Source of the DNA: Corallococcus macrosporus DSM 14697
Lineage (GTDB): Bacteria > Myxococcota > Myxococcia > Myxococcales > Myxococcaceae
Direction: 5' to 3'
DNA: 64,000 nt
Assembly (NCBI RefSeq): GCF_002305895.1
Contig: NZ_CP022203.1
Coordinates: forward strand, 6,978,001-7,042,000
Shown here: in pieces, positions 1 through 8,679 of the stretch
How positions within the stretch are numbered: position 1 is the first letter of the stretch
How the letters are laid out: the number at the start of each line of letters is the position of its first letter
The notes under the pieces: model-generated
The model's input: the letters and a program-made list of their open reading frames with translations, nothing else
Databases searched by the model: none
What the model was told of the DNA's origin: nothing
Program-made: the position numbers and the translations under genes

Positions 1-983
1 AAGAAAGGCTCGAAGAGACGCGGCATGACCTCTGCGGGAATGCCCGGGCCTGCATCCTCCACGACCAGCCGGGTCTCTCCCGCCTCACACCGAGAGGAAA
101 CTCGAACAGCCCCCTGCCCCCCCATGGCCTGGGCCGCGTTCAGCAGCAGGTTGATGACAATCTGGGAGAGTGGCCCCGCATCCGCCCGAGCGAGCGCCCC
201 GGGCTCCAGGCGCAGGTCCACCGTCACGTCAGCCAGTTCGGGCGCGGCACGCACCAGCCTGACACAGGTCTCCACCACGGCCCCGACATCGACCGGCCCC
301 ATCGAGGTCGCGCCAGGACGCCCCAGGTCCAACAACCCCCGGATGATTCGGTCGATGCGCTGGACCTCATGGTCGATGCGCTCCAGGAAGTCCTTCAACT
401 CGGGCGTGTCCGCCTTCGACCGGGCCAGGGCCACGTATCCGAGGATGCCCGCCAGCGGATTGCCCACTTCGTGGGCCACGCCCGCCGCCAACCGCCCCAC
501 CGTCGCGAGCCGCTCCGACGCCACCAACTCTGTCTGCGTACGCGCCAGTCGCGCGTTGGACTCGCGAAGGGACTCCATCTGCGCTCGCGTGAGCGCCTGC
601 TCGTCCCGAAGTGCCTCGGCCATTCGTTGCAGCGAGCGCTGGATGCGCGACACCACCGAGCCGCTTTGGGTCGGAACCAGGTGAGGGTCCAACTCCAACC
701 GTCCGAACTGCTCCACCACGGCCTCCGTGCGGCGCAGCGGACGGCCCACCATCAAGTCCAACACCACGTAGGTCAGGACCGTCAGCGCGACCAGGTCCAG
801 GCCCAGAATGACCGGCAGGACAGCGCGCACTCGCGCAAGGACTTCTGCTTCCGCGCTGCCCTCCGGAACCCACCGGCGAATGGCCTCCAACAAGCGGAAG
901 AGCACTGGCTGGACCGACAACCACGCGAGCCCCGTCGACAAAGAGCCCAGCAGGAACGCGACGCTGGCGAGACGCCCCTTCAT
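1..983 (-). CDS. pilS2: Sensor histidine kinase PilS2-like, C-terminus cut by window edge
   Basis: Partial two-component sensor kinase; the frame runs open off the left edge of the window. It begins with two membrane helices (about residues 5-25 and 55-78) and a HAMP-like stretch. The dimerisation H-box AAGVAHEVGNPLAGI follows, then the N-box (IVINLLLNAAQAM) and the G1 box (VEDAGPGIP) of the HATPase domain; the rest is missing. The ATG at 983 lies 16 bases after the prepilin peptidase stop, so the two are probably co-transcribed. In M. xanthus a second PilS/PilR pair lies at this place downstream of pilD, and the name rests on that position. The kinase identity is certain; the partner regulator is outside the window. 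Confidence 0.85.
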   Translation of the reverse strand, partial: MKGRLASVAFLLGSLSTGLAWLSVQPVLFRLLEAIRRWVPEGSAEAEVLARVRAVLPVILGLDLVALTVLTYVVLDLMVGRPLRRTEAVVEQFGRLELDPHLVPTQSGSVVSRIQRSLQRMAEALRDEQALTRAQMESLRESNARLARTQTELVASERLATVGRLAAGVAHEVGNPLAGILGYVALARSKADTPELKDFLERIDHEVQRIDRIIRGLLDLGRPGATSMGPVDVGAVVETCVRLVRAAPELADVTVDLRLEPGALARADAGPLSQIVINLLLNAAQAMGGQGAVRVSSRCEAGETRLVVEDAGPGIPAEVMPRLFEPF

Positions 984-999
984 CGCAGCCCCGGATGGC

Positions 1000-2010
1000 T
1001 CATGGGACGGCGCCCAGCATCATCGCGATGTCCGGCGGCAGAATGCGCGCCAGCCAGGGGCCCAGCAGCAGCAGTTCGAGCCCCGCGAGCGCCAGCCATG
1101 GGCCGAAGGGAATGCTGGTGCGCTCTGGAATCCACTCCTCCTCTTCGCCCTCCTCATCCAGCGGAGCATCGGGGATGGGCTGGACCAGCAGACAGACGGG
1201 AACAAGCAATAAGCGCTTCCAGAATGGAAGGCCCGGCTGCGTGAACTCCCAGGTCATGGTGAGTGGCGGCACCTCGCCCTCGGGCGTCTCGGGCTCGGCC
1301 TCCTCCGCGCGTGGCCCGGCCCGGCCGGTCAGCAGCAACATCACGATGCCCACCACGGCCCCTTGCATGGACGCAAACAGGAGGATTCCCAGCAGCGCCC
1401 GCCACGACAGGAACGCTCCCAACATGGCAACGAGGTACTTGTCCCCGGCTCCGAGCGCCTCTCGCTGGAACACCTTCCAGCCGACGTATTCCATCAGGCG
1501 GAAGGACAAGAAGCCCACCGCCGCGCCAATCAGGGCGTCGCGCAAAGCCTCTGTCCCCAGGGGTATCGCGAGCATGATTCCCGCGAGCATCCCCGACACC
1601 GTCATGGACAGCGGCAGTATCCAGTGGTCCAGGTCGATGAAGGCCAGCGGCACCAGCAGGGACACCAGCACCAGCGCTGGCACCAGCTCATAGCTCCATC
1701 CGAAGCGCCGTAGGCAGGCGAAGTAGAGCAGCCCGGTGAGCAGTTCCACCATGGGGTAGCGCGCGGAGATGGGCGCGCCACAACCCCGGCAGCGAGCGCG
1801 AAGCGCCAGCCAGGACAGCAGCGGGATGTTCTCGTACCAGGACAACACATGCCCGCATTTGGGGCAGCGCGAACCCGGCCGGACAATGCTCTGGTCCAGC
1901 GGCACCCGCGCGATGACGACGTTGAGGAAACTGCCCACGCATAGGCCGAGCACGAACAGGAACACGGCGAACAGGGGCCCGAAGTATCCCGGCAGGGAGG
2001 AATGCGTCAC
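1000..2010 (-). CDS. pilD: Type IV prepilin peptidase/N-methyltransferase PilD
   Basis: Inner-membrane aspartyl protease that cleaves the leader of PilA and methylates the new N-terminal Phe. Visible features: an N-terminal helix followed by GSFLNVVIARVP, the zinc-type CPKC and CRGC pairs with ENIPLLSWL between them, and the two catalytic Asp regions FIDLDHWILP and GAGDKY. It is 336 residues against about 260-290 for most family members. The excess is an acidic, Glu/Pro-rich insertion followed by one extra hydrophobic segment at the C-terminus, after the catalytic core. The start used is a GTG at 2010. It sits 23 bases downstream of pilI in the pil operon and supplies processing for the pilin encoded four genes upstream. 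Confidence 0.95.
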   Translation of the reverse strand: MTHSSLPGYFGPLFAVFLFVLGLCVGSFLNVVIARVPLDQSIVRPGSRCPKCGHVLSWYENIPLLSWLALRARCRGCGAPISARYPMVELLTGLLYFACLRRFGWSYELVPALVLVSLLVPLAFIDLDHWILPLSMTVSGMLAGIMLAIPLGTEALRDALIGAAVGFLSFRLMEYVGWKVFQREALGAGDKYLVAMLGAFLSWRALLGILLFASMQGAVVGIVMLLLTGRAGPRAEEAEPETPEGEVPPLTMTWEFTQPGLPFWKRLLLVPVCLLVQPIPDAPLDEEGEEEEWIPERTSIPFGPWLALAGLELLLLGPWLARILPPDIAMMLGAVP

Positions 2011-2033
2011 AGGGGACGCATCCTACCCGAGAC

Positions 2034-2801
2034 TCAGCGGAAGTCGCGCCGCTCGAACACCAGCGACGCCAGGACGCAGAAGAGCGCGCCCCACCCCAGG
2101 GCATAGAGGGTCGCGGACCCCAACTCAGCCGTCGTGACGTCGATGGCGTAGGTCGCTCGAGGCCGGAAGTTCAACCGCTCCAGGTTGGGCAGCGCGTAGT
2201 ACGTGGCCTTGCTGATCCACTGGACGAACTCGACCTGGGACTTCGTCCCCAGGTTGTAGATGTCCGAGCAGAGGTGGCCCGCGAAGTACAGGCCCGTCGT
2301 CACCAGCGCGGAGACCAACTGGCTGGCGAAGGTGGACATCAGGAACCCCGCGCTCGTGAGGACGAAGAGCTCCAGGTAGAGCCCCCACAGCGCGGCCATC
2401 TGCGGCTGGGTGATGGGTGAGCGATGCAGGACGAGCTCCACCCAGAACAGGAGCGTCATCGCCACCAGCAACACCCCCAGGGTGAGCATGTTGCCCGCGA
2501 GCCGCGCCAGCAGGAACCGGGTTCGGGACATCGGCTTGGAGACCATCAGGAAGATGGTGCGACGCTCGATTTCGCGGCTGATGAGTCCAGACGACAGATA
2601 GATGGAGAGGAAGACGAGCAACAGGCTCATCACCCCGAGCCCGAAGTCAGTCACCACCCGGTCGAAGGTGCTGACCGTGACCTCCGTGACGAGCGTGGTC
2701 GCGAAGAGCAACAGGAGCGCGAAGGCTCCGACCAGCACCGTCACCCGGTTGCGACGCGCCTCCCGAAAACCGTTCCACGCCATGGCAGCGAAGGCGCTCA
2801 T
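2034..2801 (-). CDS. pilI: ABC transporter permease PilI
   Basis: Membrane subunit of the PilGHI ABC system needed for type IV pilus assembly in M. xanthus. The protein is an ABC-2 type permease of about 255 residues with six predicted hydrophobic helices, starting with AMAWNGFREARRNRVTVLVG, a typical cytoplasmic lead-in for this family. The ATG at 2801 shares one base with the pilH stop (TGATG), which indicates translational coupling; a GTG one codon upstream (2804) is also possible. The substrate of PilGHI is not known, and nothing in the sequence reveals it. Confidence 0.9.
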   Translation of the reverse strand: MSAFAAMAWNGFREARRNRVTVLVGAFALLLLFATTLVTEVTVSTFDRVVTDFGLGVMSLLLVFLSIYLSSGLISREIERRTIFLMVSKPMSRTRFLLARLAGNMLTLGVLLVAMTLLFWVELVLHRSPITQPQMAALWGLYLELFVLTSAGFLMSTFASQLVSALVTTGLYFAGHLCSDIYNLGTKSQVEFVQWISKATYYALPNLERLNFRPRATYAIDVTTAELGSATLYALGWGALFCVLASLVFERRDFR

Positions 2802-3781
2802 CACTGAATCTCCCCGCCAACCGTCTGCCCACCTGCCTGCTTCATCGCATCCAGGAAGAGATCCTCCAGGGAGAACCGCGCGGGTTGCACGCTGCTCACA
2901 CGCCCCCCCTTGTTGAGGACAGCCTGGAGCAGGGGGTGTGAATCGGCATCTGGCACTCGAAGAAGGACCCGGCTGTCCAACTGTTGCGCTTGCTCGTACG
3001 CAAAGCCCAGTGACTGCAGTTGCTCCAAGGGGAGGCCGTGAACGACCATCTCCACCGAGGGGGCCTTCGCAGAGACCAACTCCTGCACACTGCCCTCTTG
3101 AACCCTCCGGCCACCAACGAGCACCACCACCCGGTCACAGAGCGACTCCACGTCCGAGATGATGTGCGTGCAGAACAGGATGGTCGTTCCCTTGGCCCGC
3201 TCCGCCAGGATGATGTCGCGCATCTGCCGACGCCCCAATGGATCCAGACCGGAGGTCGGTTCGTCCAGCACCAGCAGGCGAGGCCCGCTGATCAGCGCCT
3301 GCGCCAGCGCGGTACGCTGCACCATGCCCTTCGAGTAGCGGCGAATCTGCAGGTCCGAGGCGCGCCCCATCCCAACCTCACCCAGCACACGCTCCACGCG
3401 TTGGTCCAGGTCGTGGCCACTCATCCCGAAGATACGGCCGGCCAGGGTCACGAACTCGCGCCCGGTCAGGTACTCGTAGAGCGAGGGGTTCTCCGGCAGG
3501 AACCCGACTTGCCGCCGGACATGCGGCCGGTCCGGGGGCTCACCGAAGAGCAGCGCCTGCCCTTGGGATGCACGAACCAGCCCCATCAGGATCTTGATGG
3601 TCGTCGACTTGCCAGCGCCATTGGGCCCGAGCAACCCGTAGACCTGTCCTGGCGCAATCTCCAGATCCAAGCCCTGGAGCGCCTTCACCTGCTTGTTGAG
3701 GAAGAAGCCGACCCGGTACGTCTTCGACAAGCCGCGGATGGAAACCGGCAGGCTCGACACGGCGGAAACACCAGCGCTCAT
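2801..3781 (-). CDS. pilH: ABC transporter ATPase PilH
   Basis: Cytoplasmic ATPase of the PilGHI system. Walker A GPNGAGKST is at residues 52-60, the signature is YSKGM (149-153, a variant of LSGGQ usual in this ABC-2 subfamily), and Walker B with the D-loop (LLVLDEPTSGLD) is at 169-180. The length of 326 residues fits the family: a C-terminal extension of about 80 residues after the nucleotide-binding domain is common in ABC-2 exporter ATPases. The start codon overlaps the pilG stop in ATGA and the stop overlaps the pilI start, so pilG, pilH and pilI are translationally coupled and probably made in fixed ratio. Confidence 0.93.
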   Translation of the reverse strand: MSAGVSAVSSLPVSIRGLSKTYRVGFFLNKQVKALQGLDLEIAPGQVYGLLGPNGAGKSTTIKILMGLVRASQGQALLFGEPPDRPHVRRQVGFLPENPSLYEYLTGREFVTLAGRIFGMSGHDLDQRVERVLGEVGMGRASDLQIRRYSKGMVQRTALAQALISGPRLLVLDEPTSGLDPLGRRQMRDIILAERAKGTTILFCTHIISDVESLCDRVVVLVGGRRVQEGSVQELVSAKAPSVEMVVHGLPLEQLQSLGFAYEQAQQLDSRVLLRVPDADSHPLLQAVLNKGGRVSSVQPARFSLEDLFLDAMKQAGGQTVGGEIQ

Positions 3782-4689
3782 GGCGACTCCTCCAACCCCT
3801 CGACCTGGATGCCACCTGCAGCGAGGTCTTCGCGCAGTTCCTTCTTCTTGGCGTCGTCGTACATCTCCAACCTGTAGAGCCCCGATGTGGAGCGCGCGCG
3901 CCCCCTCCGGTCAATGAAAAATTGCCCTTCCAGTGGGTCCTCCGGAATAGCGCGCAGATACCCCGCCCCCACCAGCGAAGAAATCGAGGGTGGAAGCTGA
4001 CCTCGATCTCGCTGAAACGCCCCGATGGCATCATCAAGCTGGGTGAGCACACGCTCCCGCAGGAGTTCCAGAATGCGGTGCTCGTAGAACGCGCGAGACT
4101 CTTCGTCAGAAGCACTGTCACGAAGGAGCTCCGCCATCTCGAGACCTGAATCAAAGCTGCCAGCCTGGGCGTACAGTCGAGTGGCCAGCCCCGGCACGTA
4201 GGATGGTGTTCCTGGTAACTTCGCCAACCGCATGAGCAAGTCAGCGGCGGCCTTGTAGTCCCGGTCGTAGGTCATCTTGTTGTACGCAAGTTGGAACAAG
4301 AAACGGCTGTCATCCGGGAACTCGGTCAGCCCCTTGGTCAGCAACCGAGACGACAAGTCGGTATTCACCCACTGCTCACGCCCAAGATTGACGGGAGTCG
4401 TGATGGCGCCCCACTCGTACACGTAGCGGAATTTCGGATCGAGATCCGTCGCCAGGTCGGCGAAGAAGTATACGTCACGATATTCCGTGTCGGTATTGGC
4501 GCGCCCCACCTGCTGGATGCTCTGTATCCAGTAGAAGTCCGCCAGTAGCGGCTTCTGGGCCGCTCCCACCACCTCCAGCAGTTCTCTTCGCGGGAGGATG
4601 GGCCCATCCTTCGTCCGCAAGGGCTTCGCTGGCTTGTCGGCCATCACCGCGATGGAGCCGACCGCAAGGCACAGCACGACAATCCGCAT
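3778..4689 (-). CDS. pilG: PilG, pilus assembly protein of the PilGHI ABC system
   Basis: Protein of 303 residues starting MRIVVLCLAVGSIAVMADKP, a single N-terminal hydrophobic segment that could be an anchor or signal peptide. The remainder is predicted soluble and mostly helical, resembling TPR-type periplasmic proteins (FLFQLAYNKMTYDRDYKAAADLL). A longer open frame reaches 4851 but would include the terminator hairpin and pilA tail, so the ATG at 4689 was chosen. In M. xanthus pilG mutants lack pili and social motility. Its exact role beside the PilHI transporter is not established. The gene lies about 100 bases downstream of pilA, separated by a hairpin, and overlaps pilH by four bases. 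Confidence 0.87.
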   Translation of the reverse strand: MRIVVLCLAVGSIAVMADKPAKPLRTKDGPILPRRELLEVVGAAQKPLLADFYWIQSIQQVGRANTDTEYRDVYFFADLATDLDPKFRYVYEWGAITTPVNLGREQWVNTDLSSRLLTKGLTEFPDDSRFLFQLAYNKMTYDRDYKAAADLLMRLAKLPGTPSYVPGLATRLYAQAGSFDSGLEMAELLRDSASDEESRAFYEHRILELLRERVLTQLDDAIGAFQRDRGQLPPSISSLVGAGYLRAIPEDPLEGQFFIDRRGRARSTSGLYRLEMYDDAKKKELREDLAAGGIQVEGLEESP

Positions 4690-4717
4690 GAGCACCCTGA
4701 AATCCTCGAAAAGCAAA

Positions 4718-4745
4718 GGGCCGCCTCCCTGGAGGAAGGCGGCCC
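4718..4745 (-). terminator. Intrinsic terminator/attenuator after pilA
   Basis: A 9-bp perfect stem (4718-4726 with 4737-4745, GC-rich) closes a 10-base loop and on the minus strand is followed by a T-rich run (TTTGCTTTT). It lies between the pilA stop and pilG. Such a hairpin would end most pilin transcripts, stabilise their 3' ends and allow limited read-through into pilGHI-D, matching the much higher need for pilin than for assembly proteins. Confidence 0.75.
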
Positions 4746-4792
4746 GAGGAACAGTGGCGGGGCCACCATTCATTCCACAGCCAGCGAACCTA

Positions 4793-5446
4793 TCAGTCGT
4801 CGCAGGCCACGTCGTTGTGGGAGTTGTACGGCGTACCGGAGGCAACAGCACCCTCCTCGGAGCAGGCCGTCACGGTGCCAAGGCCCTCGAAGCCGGCGAT
4901 CACCCAATCGTCGTTGGAGACTTCGTTGTCCGCGTTGCCAACCGCGCCCGCGAAGAAGTTGCAGTTGGGGCAATCTTCCATGGTCGGCTGCACGCCGAGC
5001 GTCGTGTTCCAACCACCAGCGCCCTGCGGGGTGAAGGTGGAGACGTCGGGCTGCGGATCGGCGATGGCGCTGTTCGCACCGAAGCGGTTCGAGTCGTTGG
5101 AGATGCAAGGCACGCCGGCGGCGGCGTTCGGGATGTCAGGCAGGCTACGATCCTCGCAAGCGCCCGCCGCCGCAGACACGCGGTAGGCGTAGCGGTTGCC
5201 GCGCTCAGGAGCGAAGCCGATCTCGTTGGCGAAGTTGGAGTAGCGGTCCTTCTCGGAGAAGAACGCCTTCTGCGCCGTGTACAGCGCCTTGAGGTTCGTC
5301 TTGGCCTCGGACTGCTTGGAGCGTGCCTGGAACTTGATGAAGTTCGGGATGGCGATGGCGGCCAGGATGCCGATGATGGCGACCACGATCATGAGCTCGA
5401 TGAGCGTGAAGCCACGGTTGCGGGGGTTGAATCGCGAGACGCGCAT
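4793..5446 (-). CDS. pilA: Type IVa major pilin PilA
   Basis: Structural subunit of the type IV pilus. The prepilin of 217 residues starts [12 protein letters not shown]; PilD would cut after this Gly, before [20 protein letters not shown], the classic class III signal with Phe+1 and Glu+5. The hydrophobic alpha1-N region and [20 protein letters not shown] are nearly the same as M. xanthus PilA as I recall it. The C-terminal globular domain is more divergent and contains several Cys (CPNC, and a pair near the end). A longer frame begins at 5530, but that codon lies upstream of the predicted transcription start, and GAGGA lies close upstream of the ATG at 5446, so the shorter start is used. 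Expression probably depends on sigma54 and PilR. Confidence 0.97.
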   Translation of the reverse strand: MRVSRFNPRNRGFTLIELMIVVAIIGILAAIAIPNFIKFQARSKQSEAKTNLKALYTAQKAFFSEKDRYSNFANEIGFAPERGNRYAYRVSAAAGACEDRSLPDIPNAAAGVPCISNDSNRFGANSAIADPQPDVSTFTPQGAGGWNTTLGVQPTMEDCPNCNFFAGAVGNADNEVSNDDWVIAGFEGLGTVTACSEEGAVASGTPYNSHNDVACDD

Positions 5447-5500
5447 GGGGGTCCTCAAGGAAGGTTGCGACAGGGGGGCACTGCGCCCGCGGATGGCGAT

Positions 5501-5516
5501 AGCACCTGGCATGCCA
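5501..5516 (-). promoter_or_regulatory. Sigma54-type -24/-12 promoter of pilA
   Basis: On the minus strand TGGCATGCCAGGTGCT carries the invariant GG (-24) and GC (-12) with the required 10 bases between them and matches TGGCAC-N5-TTGC well. Transcription would start near 5490, leaving a leader of about 44 bases with GAGGA before the ATG. pilA of M. xanthus is known to need sigma54, and the activator gene pilR lies just upstream, which supports the call. Confidence 0.8.
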
Positions 5517-5632
5517 CGGTAGATGGCCATGCCAACTCCGCGAATTTCCTAGCCGCGAAGAATCCAGCCCCAGGGTTCAAGTCCAAGGCTGACAAAAATC
5601 GGCAGTGGCGCTGACGAGAACTGTCGATCAGC

Positions 5633-7069
5633 CTACGCATCGGAGGGTCCCCCGGGCTCCAGTTCATCCGTCAGGCCGTGCTTGGCCAGCCGGTAGCGGA
5701 ATGAACGGAACGAGAGGCCGAGCAGCTCCGCGGCCCGGGTCTTCACGCCTCCCGCCTGCTTCATGGCCGCCAGCAGATAGCGCCGCTCGCTGTCATCCAG
5801 ATGGCGCTCCAGATTGAAGCCGGCCCCGAGCCCGGGCTCGCCCCCCTCCGCAGTCCGCGCAGCGGGTTCAGAAACGCCCCGCACCGCAGGCGGGAGCGTC
5901 GAAGGCCCAAGCAGGTCCGAGTCGGACAAGGTCGCGGCCCGTTCCACCATGTTCTGCAACTGCCGCACGTTGCCGGGGAATGGATAACGCTCCAGCAACG
6001 CCAGCGTCTCAGGTGCGAACCGCAGGCCTGGCCGCCCCAGTTCCTCCGCCATCCGCGACAGGAAGTAGCCCGCCAGGAGCGAAATGTCTCCAGAGCGCTC
6101 GCGCAGGGGGGGCAGCTCCACCGTGATCACATTGAGGCGGTAGAAGAGGTCCTCTCGAAACCGCCCGGCCTTCACCTCCGCCTCGAGCCGTCGGTTCGTT
6201 GCGGCAATGACCCGCGCCTGGAAGGGAATCTCCGCCGCGCTGCCCACGGGCTTCACCTTCCGCTCCTGGAGAACCCGGAGCAGCTTCACCTGGGTCGCCA
6301 GCGGCATCTCCCCGACCTCATCCAACATGACCGTGCCGTCGCCCGCCGCGACCAGCAAGCCTGAACGGTCATGGGTGGCCCCCGTGAATGCGCCTTTCAC
6401 GTGCCCGAAGAGCTCACTCTCCAGCGTCCCCTCGTTCAGGGCGGCACAATTGAACGGCAGGAAGGGCCTGGCAGCCCGGCTTCCACGCATGTGGATGGCA
6501 CGCGCCACCAACTCCTTGCCTGTACCGCTCTCCCCAGTCACCAGCACGGTGCTGCGACCGGAAGCCACCTTCTCCACCAAGGACCAGACGGCCTGCATCC
6601 GGGCGCTCTGCCCCACCGCGCCATCGAGCCCTGGAAAGAGGCGAGCACGAAGCCCCGTGTTCTCCTCTCGCAGCGAGCGCTTCTCGAGCGCCTTCTGCAC
6701 GAGGAGCCGCAACTCCTCGTTATCGAAGGGCTTGCAGATGTAGTCGTACGCACCCTCGCGCATCGCCTCCACCGCGGCCGAAGGCGTTCCGTAGGCGGTG
6801 ATGAGCACCACCTCCGGCGCGGCGGTACGGGCGCGTGCGGCACGAAGTACGTCGAGCCCGCTGCCGGTTCCGAGCTTCAAGTCGGAGATGACCAGGTCGA
6901 CCCCATCCAGGGCGAGCAGGTCGCAAGCGGCCTTCACCCCGGCCACGCTCGTCACGGAGTACCCTTCCCGCTGAAGCAGCAGTTCGAGGTACTCGCGCAT
7001 GGAAAGCTCATCGTCGACCACGAGGATGTGGCCGCGTGCGCCCGTCTCCCCTCCCGGTATCGCCGTCAC
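5633..7069 (-). CDS. pilR: NtrC-family response regulator PilR, activator of pilA
   Basis: Sigma54-dependent transcription activator of 478 residues. The receiver domain spans about 13-130 with acidic pair DD at 19-20, phospho-acceptor Asp63 (LVISDLKLG) and Lys113 (CKPFD). The AAA+ domain has Walker A GESGTGKE (179-186), the sigma54-contacting GAFTGA loop (226-231) and Walker B VMLDEV (247-252). A Fis-type helix-turn-helix lies near 440-465. The GTG start overlaps the pilS stop in GTGA, so kinase and regulator are coupled. It lies directly upstream of pilA, which has a fitting -24/-12 promoter. Confidence 0.96.
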   Translation of the reverse strand: MTAIPGGETGARGHILVVDDELSMREYLELLLQREGYSVTSVAGVKAACDLLALDGVDLVISDLKLGTGSGLDVLRAARARTAAPEVVLITAYGTPSAAVEAMREGAYDYICKPFDNEELRLLVQKALEKRSLREENTGLRARLFPGLDGAVGQSARMQAVWSLVEKVASGRSTVLVTGESGTGKELVARAIHMRGSRAARPFLPFNCAALNEGTLESELFGHVKGAFTGATHDRSGLLVAAGDGTVMLDEVGEMPLATQVKLLRVLQERKVKPVGSAAEIPFQARVIAATNRRLEAEVKAGRFREDLFYRLNVITVELPPLRERSGDISLLAGYFLSRMAEELGRPGLRFAPETLALLERYPFPGNVRQLQNMVERAATLSDSDLLGPSTLPPAVRGVSEPAARTAEGGEPGLGAGFNLERHLDDSERRYLLAAMKQAGGVKTRAAELLGLSFRSFRYRLAKHGLTDELEPGGPSDA

Positions 7070-8679
7070 AGCGGCAACCCCACCACGAACTCGGTACCCT
7101 CTTCGGGGTTGGACCTCACGCGAATGGCACCACCATGTGCCCGGATGATGGAGTGCGCCGTGGACAACCCCAGGCCCGTGCCACCATCCCGCGTCGTGAA
7201 GAACGGCTCGAACAAGTGCCCCATCATCTCCTCCGTGATGCCCCCCCCCGAGTCCCAGATGCGGATTCTCGCCTCGTTCTCGGCCCGCGTCAGTGCCACT
7301 TTCACGTGGCCGCGCGGCCCCGCGGCCTGAAACGCGTTGCGGACCAGGTTGATGAGCACCTGACGGAGTTGGTCCGGGTCAACGGAGACCGACATGGCCT
7401 CAGGCGTGGCCATTTCGACCCGCACGTCCCGAGCCAATGGGTCCACGCGGAGCATGTCCACCGTCTCCGTCAGCAAGGATGCCAGCGCCACTTGCTGGAG
7501 CACGGGTGTCGGCGGCCGCGCGAAGCGCAGAAAGTCCTCCACCAGGCGCGCGAGTCGGTCCGCCTCACGAATCAAGATGTTGGTGAGCTTCTGGCCCGTT
7601 GCGTCCTGCGCATCCTGAGCCAGCAACTGCGCTGAACCACGCATGGACGCGAGCGGGTTGCGCAACTCATGCGCGAGTTGCGCGGAGAGTGCGCCCAGGC
7701 TCGCCAACCGATCCGCGCGCTTGAGGTCATCCTCCATTCGCCGGAGCTGGGTGAGGTCCTGGAACACCATGAGCAGGGCATCAGTCTCTCCGTCGAGTGG
7801 CGTCACGGACAGCCCCAGGATGCGCCGCTTCAGCCCCCTGCCCACCACCAGCTCACTTCGAGGTGAGCGAGGAGCCAACCCGAGCACGCCAGGCAGGAGC
7901 GCCTCCAAGTCCGTCCCGACCACCTGACCGGCGTCCACCTGGAGAATCAGGGAGCCCGCGGGATTGACATAAGTGATGCGTCGCCCCGCATCACACGTCA
8001 CAAGTCCCGACGGCATGGAGGACAGAATCTGTTGCTGCAGGCGCCCCAACCGCTGGAGGTCCGCCTCGCGCGCGGACAGGGCGCCACCGGCGACGGAGAG
8101 CTGACGAGACAGATAGCCCGCCAACACCGCGATGAGCACCAGCGCCAGTGCGTTGCTCCCCAGGACGAACATCACCCGGGTCGGAGGCATCAAGCCCCCA
8201 GGGGCATTTCCCAGGAACCGCGCTCCCACGACGAGCGTGGCGAAGCACAACACGGACGCTGCGGCGGCCCAGAGCGCACCGCGCCGATCCAGCACGACGG
8301 CTGCGCCGATGACGGACAAACTGTAGAGGAACGTCAGGGGCGAGTCCGCACCACCACTGAGGTAGACCAGCCCAGTGGCGATGACAACGTCGCCAACGAC
8401 CTGCACCCAGGCATCGCTGAGCCCACCACGCCCGCGCCGCAGCCTCAGTCCCACCACCAGCGTCGAGACGTACGCGATGATGATGACCGCAAGCGACAGG
8501 CTATCAGCCCTGCTCAGTTCCTGACTCGGCTGCAAGTGCAGCCGCACGAGGGTGATGACGAGCGACAGACTCGCGGCCACCGTCCGGAACAGCACCAGCC
8601 ATACGAGCCGCGACCTGAAGGCGCCCCCCGCCAGGAGGCGCCCACCTGCGACAGCAGCGCTACTGGATGGCGCCGGCAA
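7066..8679 (-). CDS. pilS: Sensor histidine kinase PilS
   Basis: Membrane kinase paired with PilR, thought to sense pilin levels in the inner membrane. About six N-terminal helices (PilS-type six-helix sensor, roughly residues 20-195) are followed by a PAS-like domain (about 214-318), the H-box GALSAQLAHELRNPLASM with phospho-acceptor His337, and a HATPase domain with LINLVRNAFQAAG (N box) and DSGGGI/GTGLGLS (G boxes). The start is uncertain: the frame is open back to an ATG at 8757 inside pilC, and I chose the TTG at 8679 because conserved-looking sequence begins after it. No clear ribosome-binding site is visible for any candidate. It overlaps pilC by about 20 bases and pilR by 4. Confidence 0.9.
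   Translation of the reverse strand: MPAPSSSAAVAGGRLLAGGAFRSRLVWLVLFRTVAASLSLVITLVRLHLQPSQELSRADSLSLAVIIIAYVSTLVVGLRLRRGRGGLSDAWVQVVGDVVIATGLVYLSGGADSPLTFLYSLSVIGAAVVLDRRGALWAAAASVLCFATLVVGARFLGNAPGGLMPPTRVMFVLGSNALALVLIAVLAGYLSRQLSVAGGALSAREADLQRLGRLQQQILSSMPSGLVTCDAGRRITYVNPAGSLILQVDAGQVVGTDLEALLPGVLGLAPRSPRSELVVGRGLKRRILGLSVTPLDGETDALLMVFQDLTQLRRMEDDLKRADRLASLGALSAQLAHELRNPLASMRGSAQLLAQDAQDATGQKLTNILIREADRLARLVEDFLRFARPPTPVLQQVALASLLTETVDMLRVDPLARDVRVEMATPEAMSVSVDPDQLRQVLINLVRNAFQAAGPRGHVKVALTRAENEARIRIWDSGGGITEEMMGHLFEPFFTTRDGGTGLGLSTAHSIIRAHGGAIRVRSNPEEGTEFVVGLPL

Noticed and set aside
5560-5600. Possible tRNA T-arm (GGGTTCAAGTCC) upstream of pilA
   Set aside because: No acceptor stem, anticodon arm or CCA end could be built around it.
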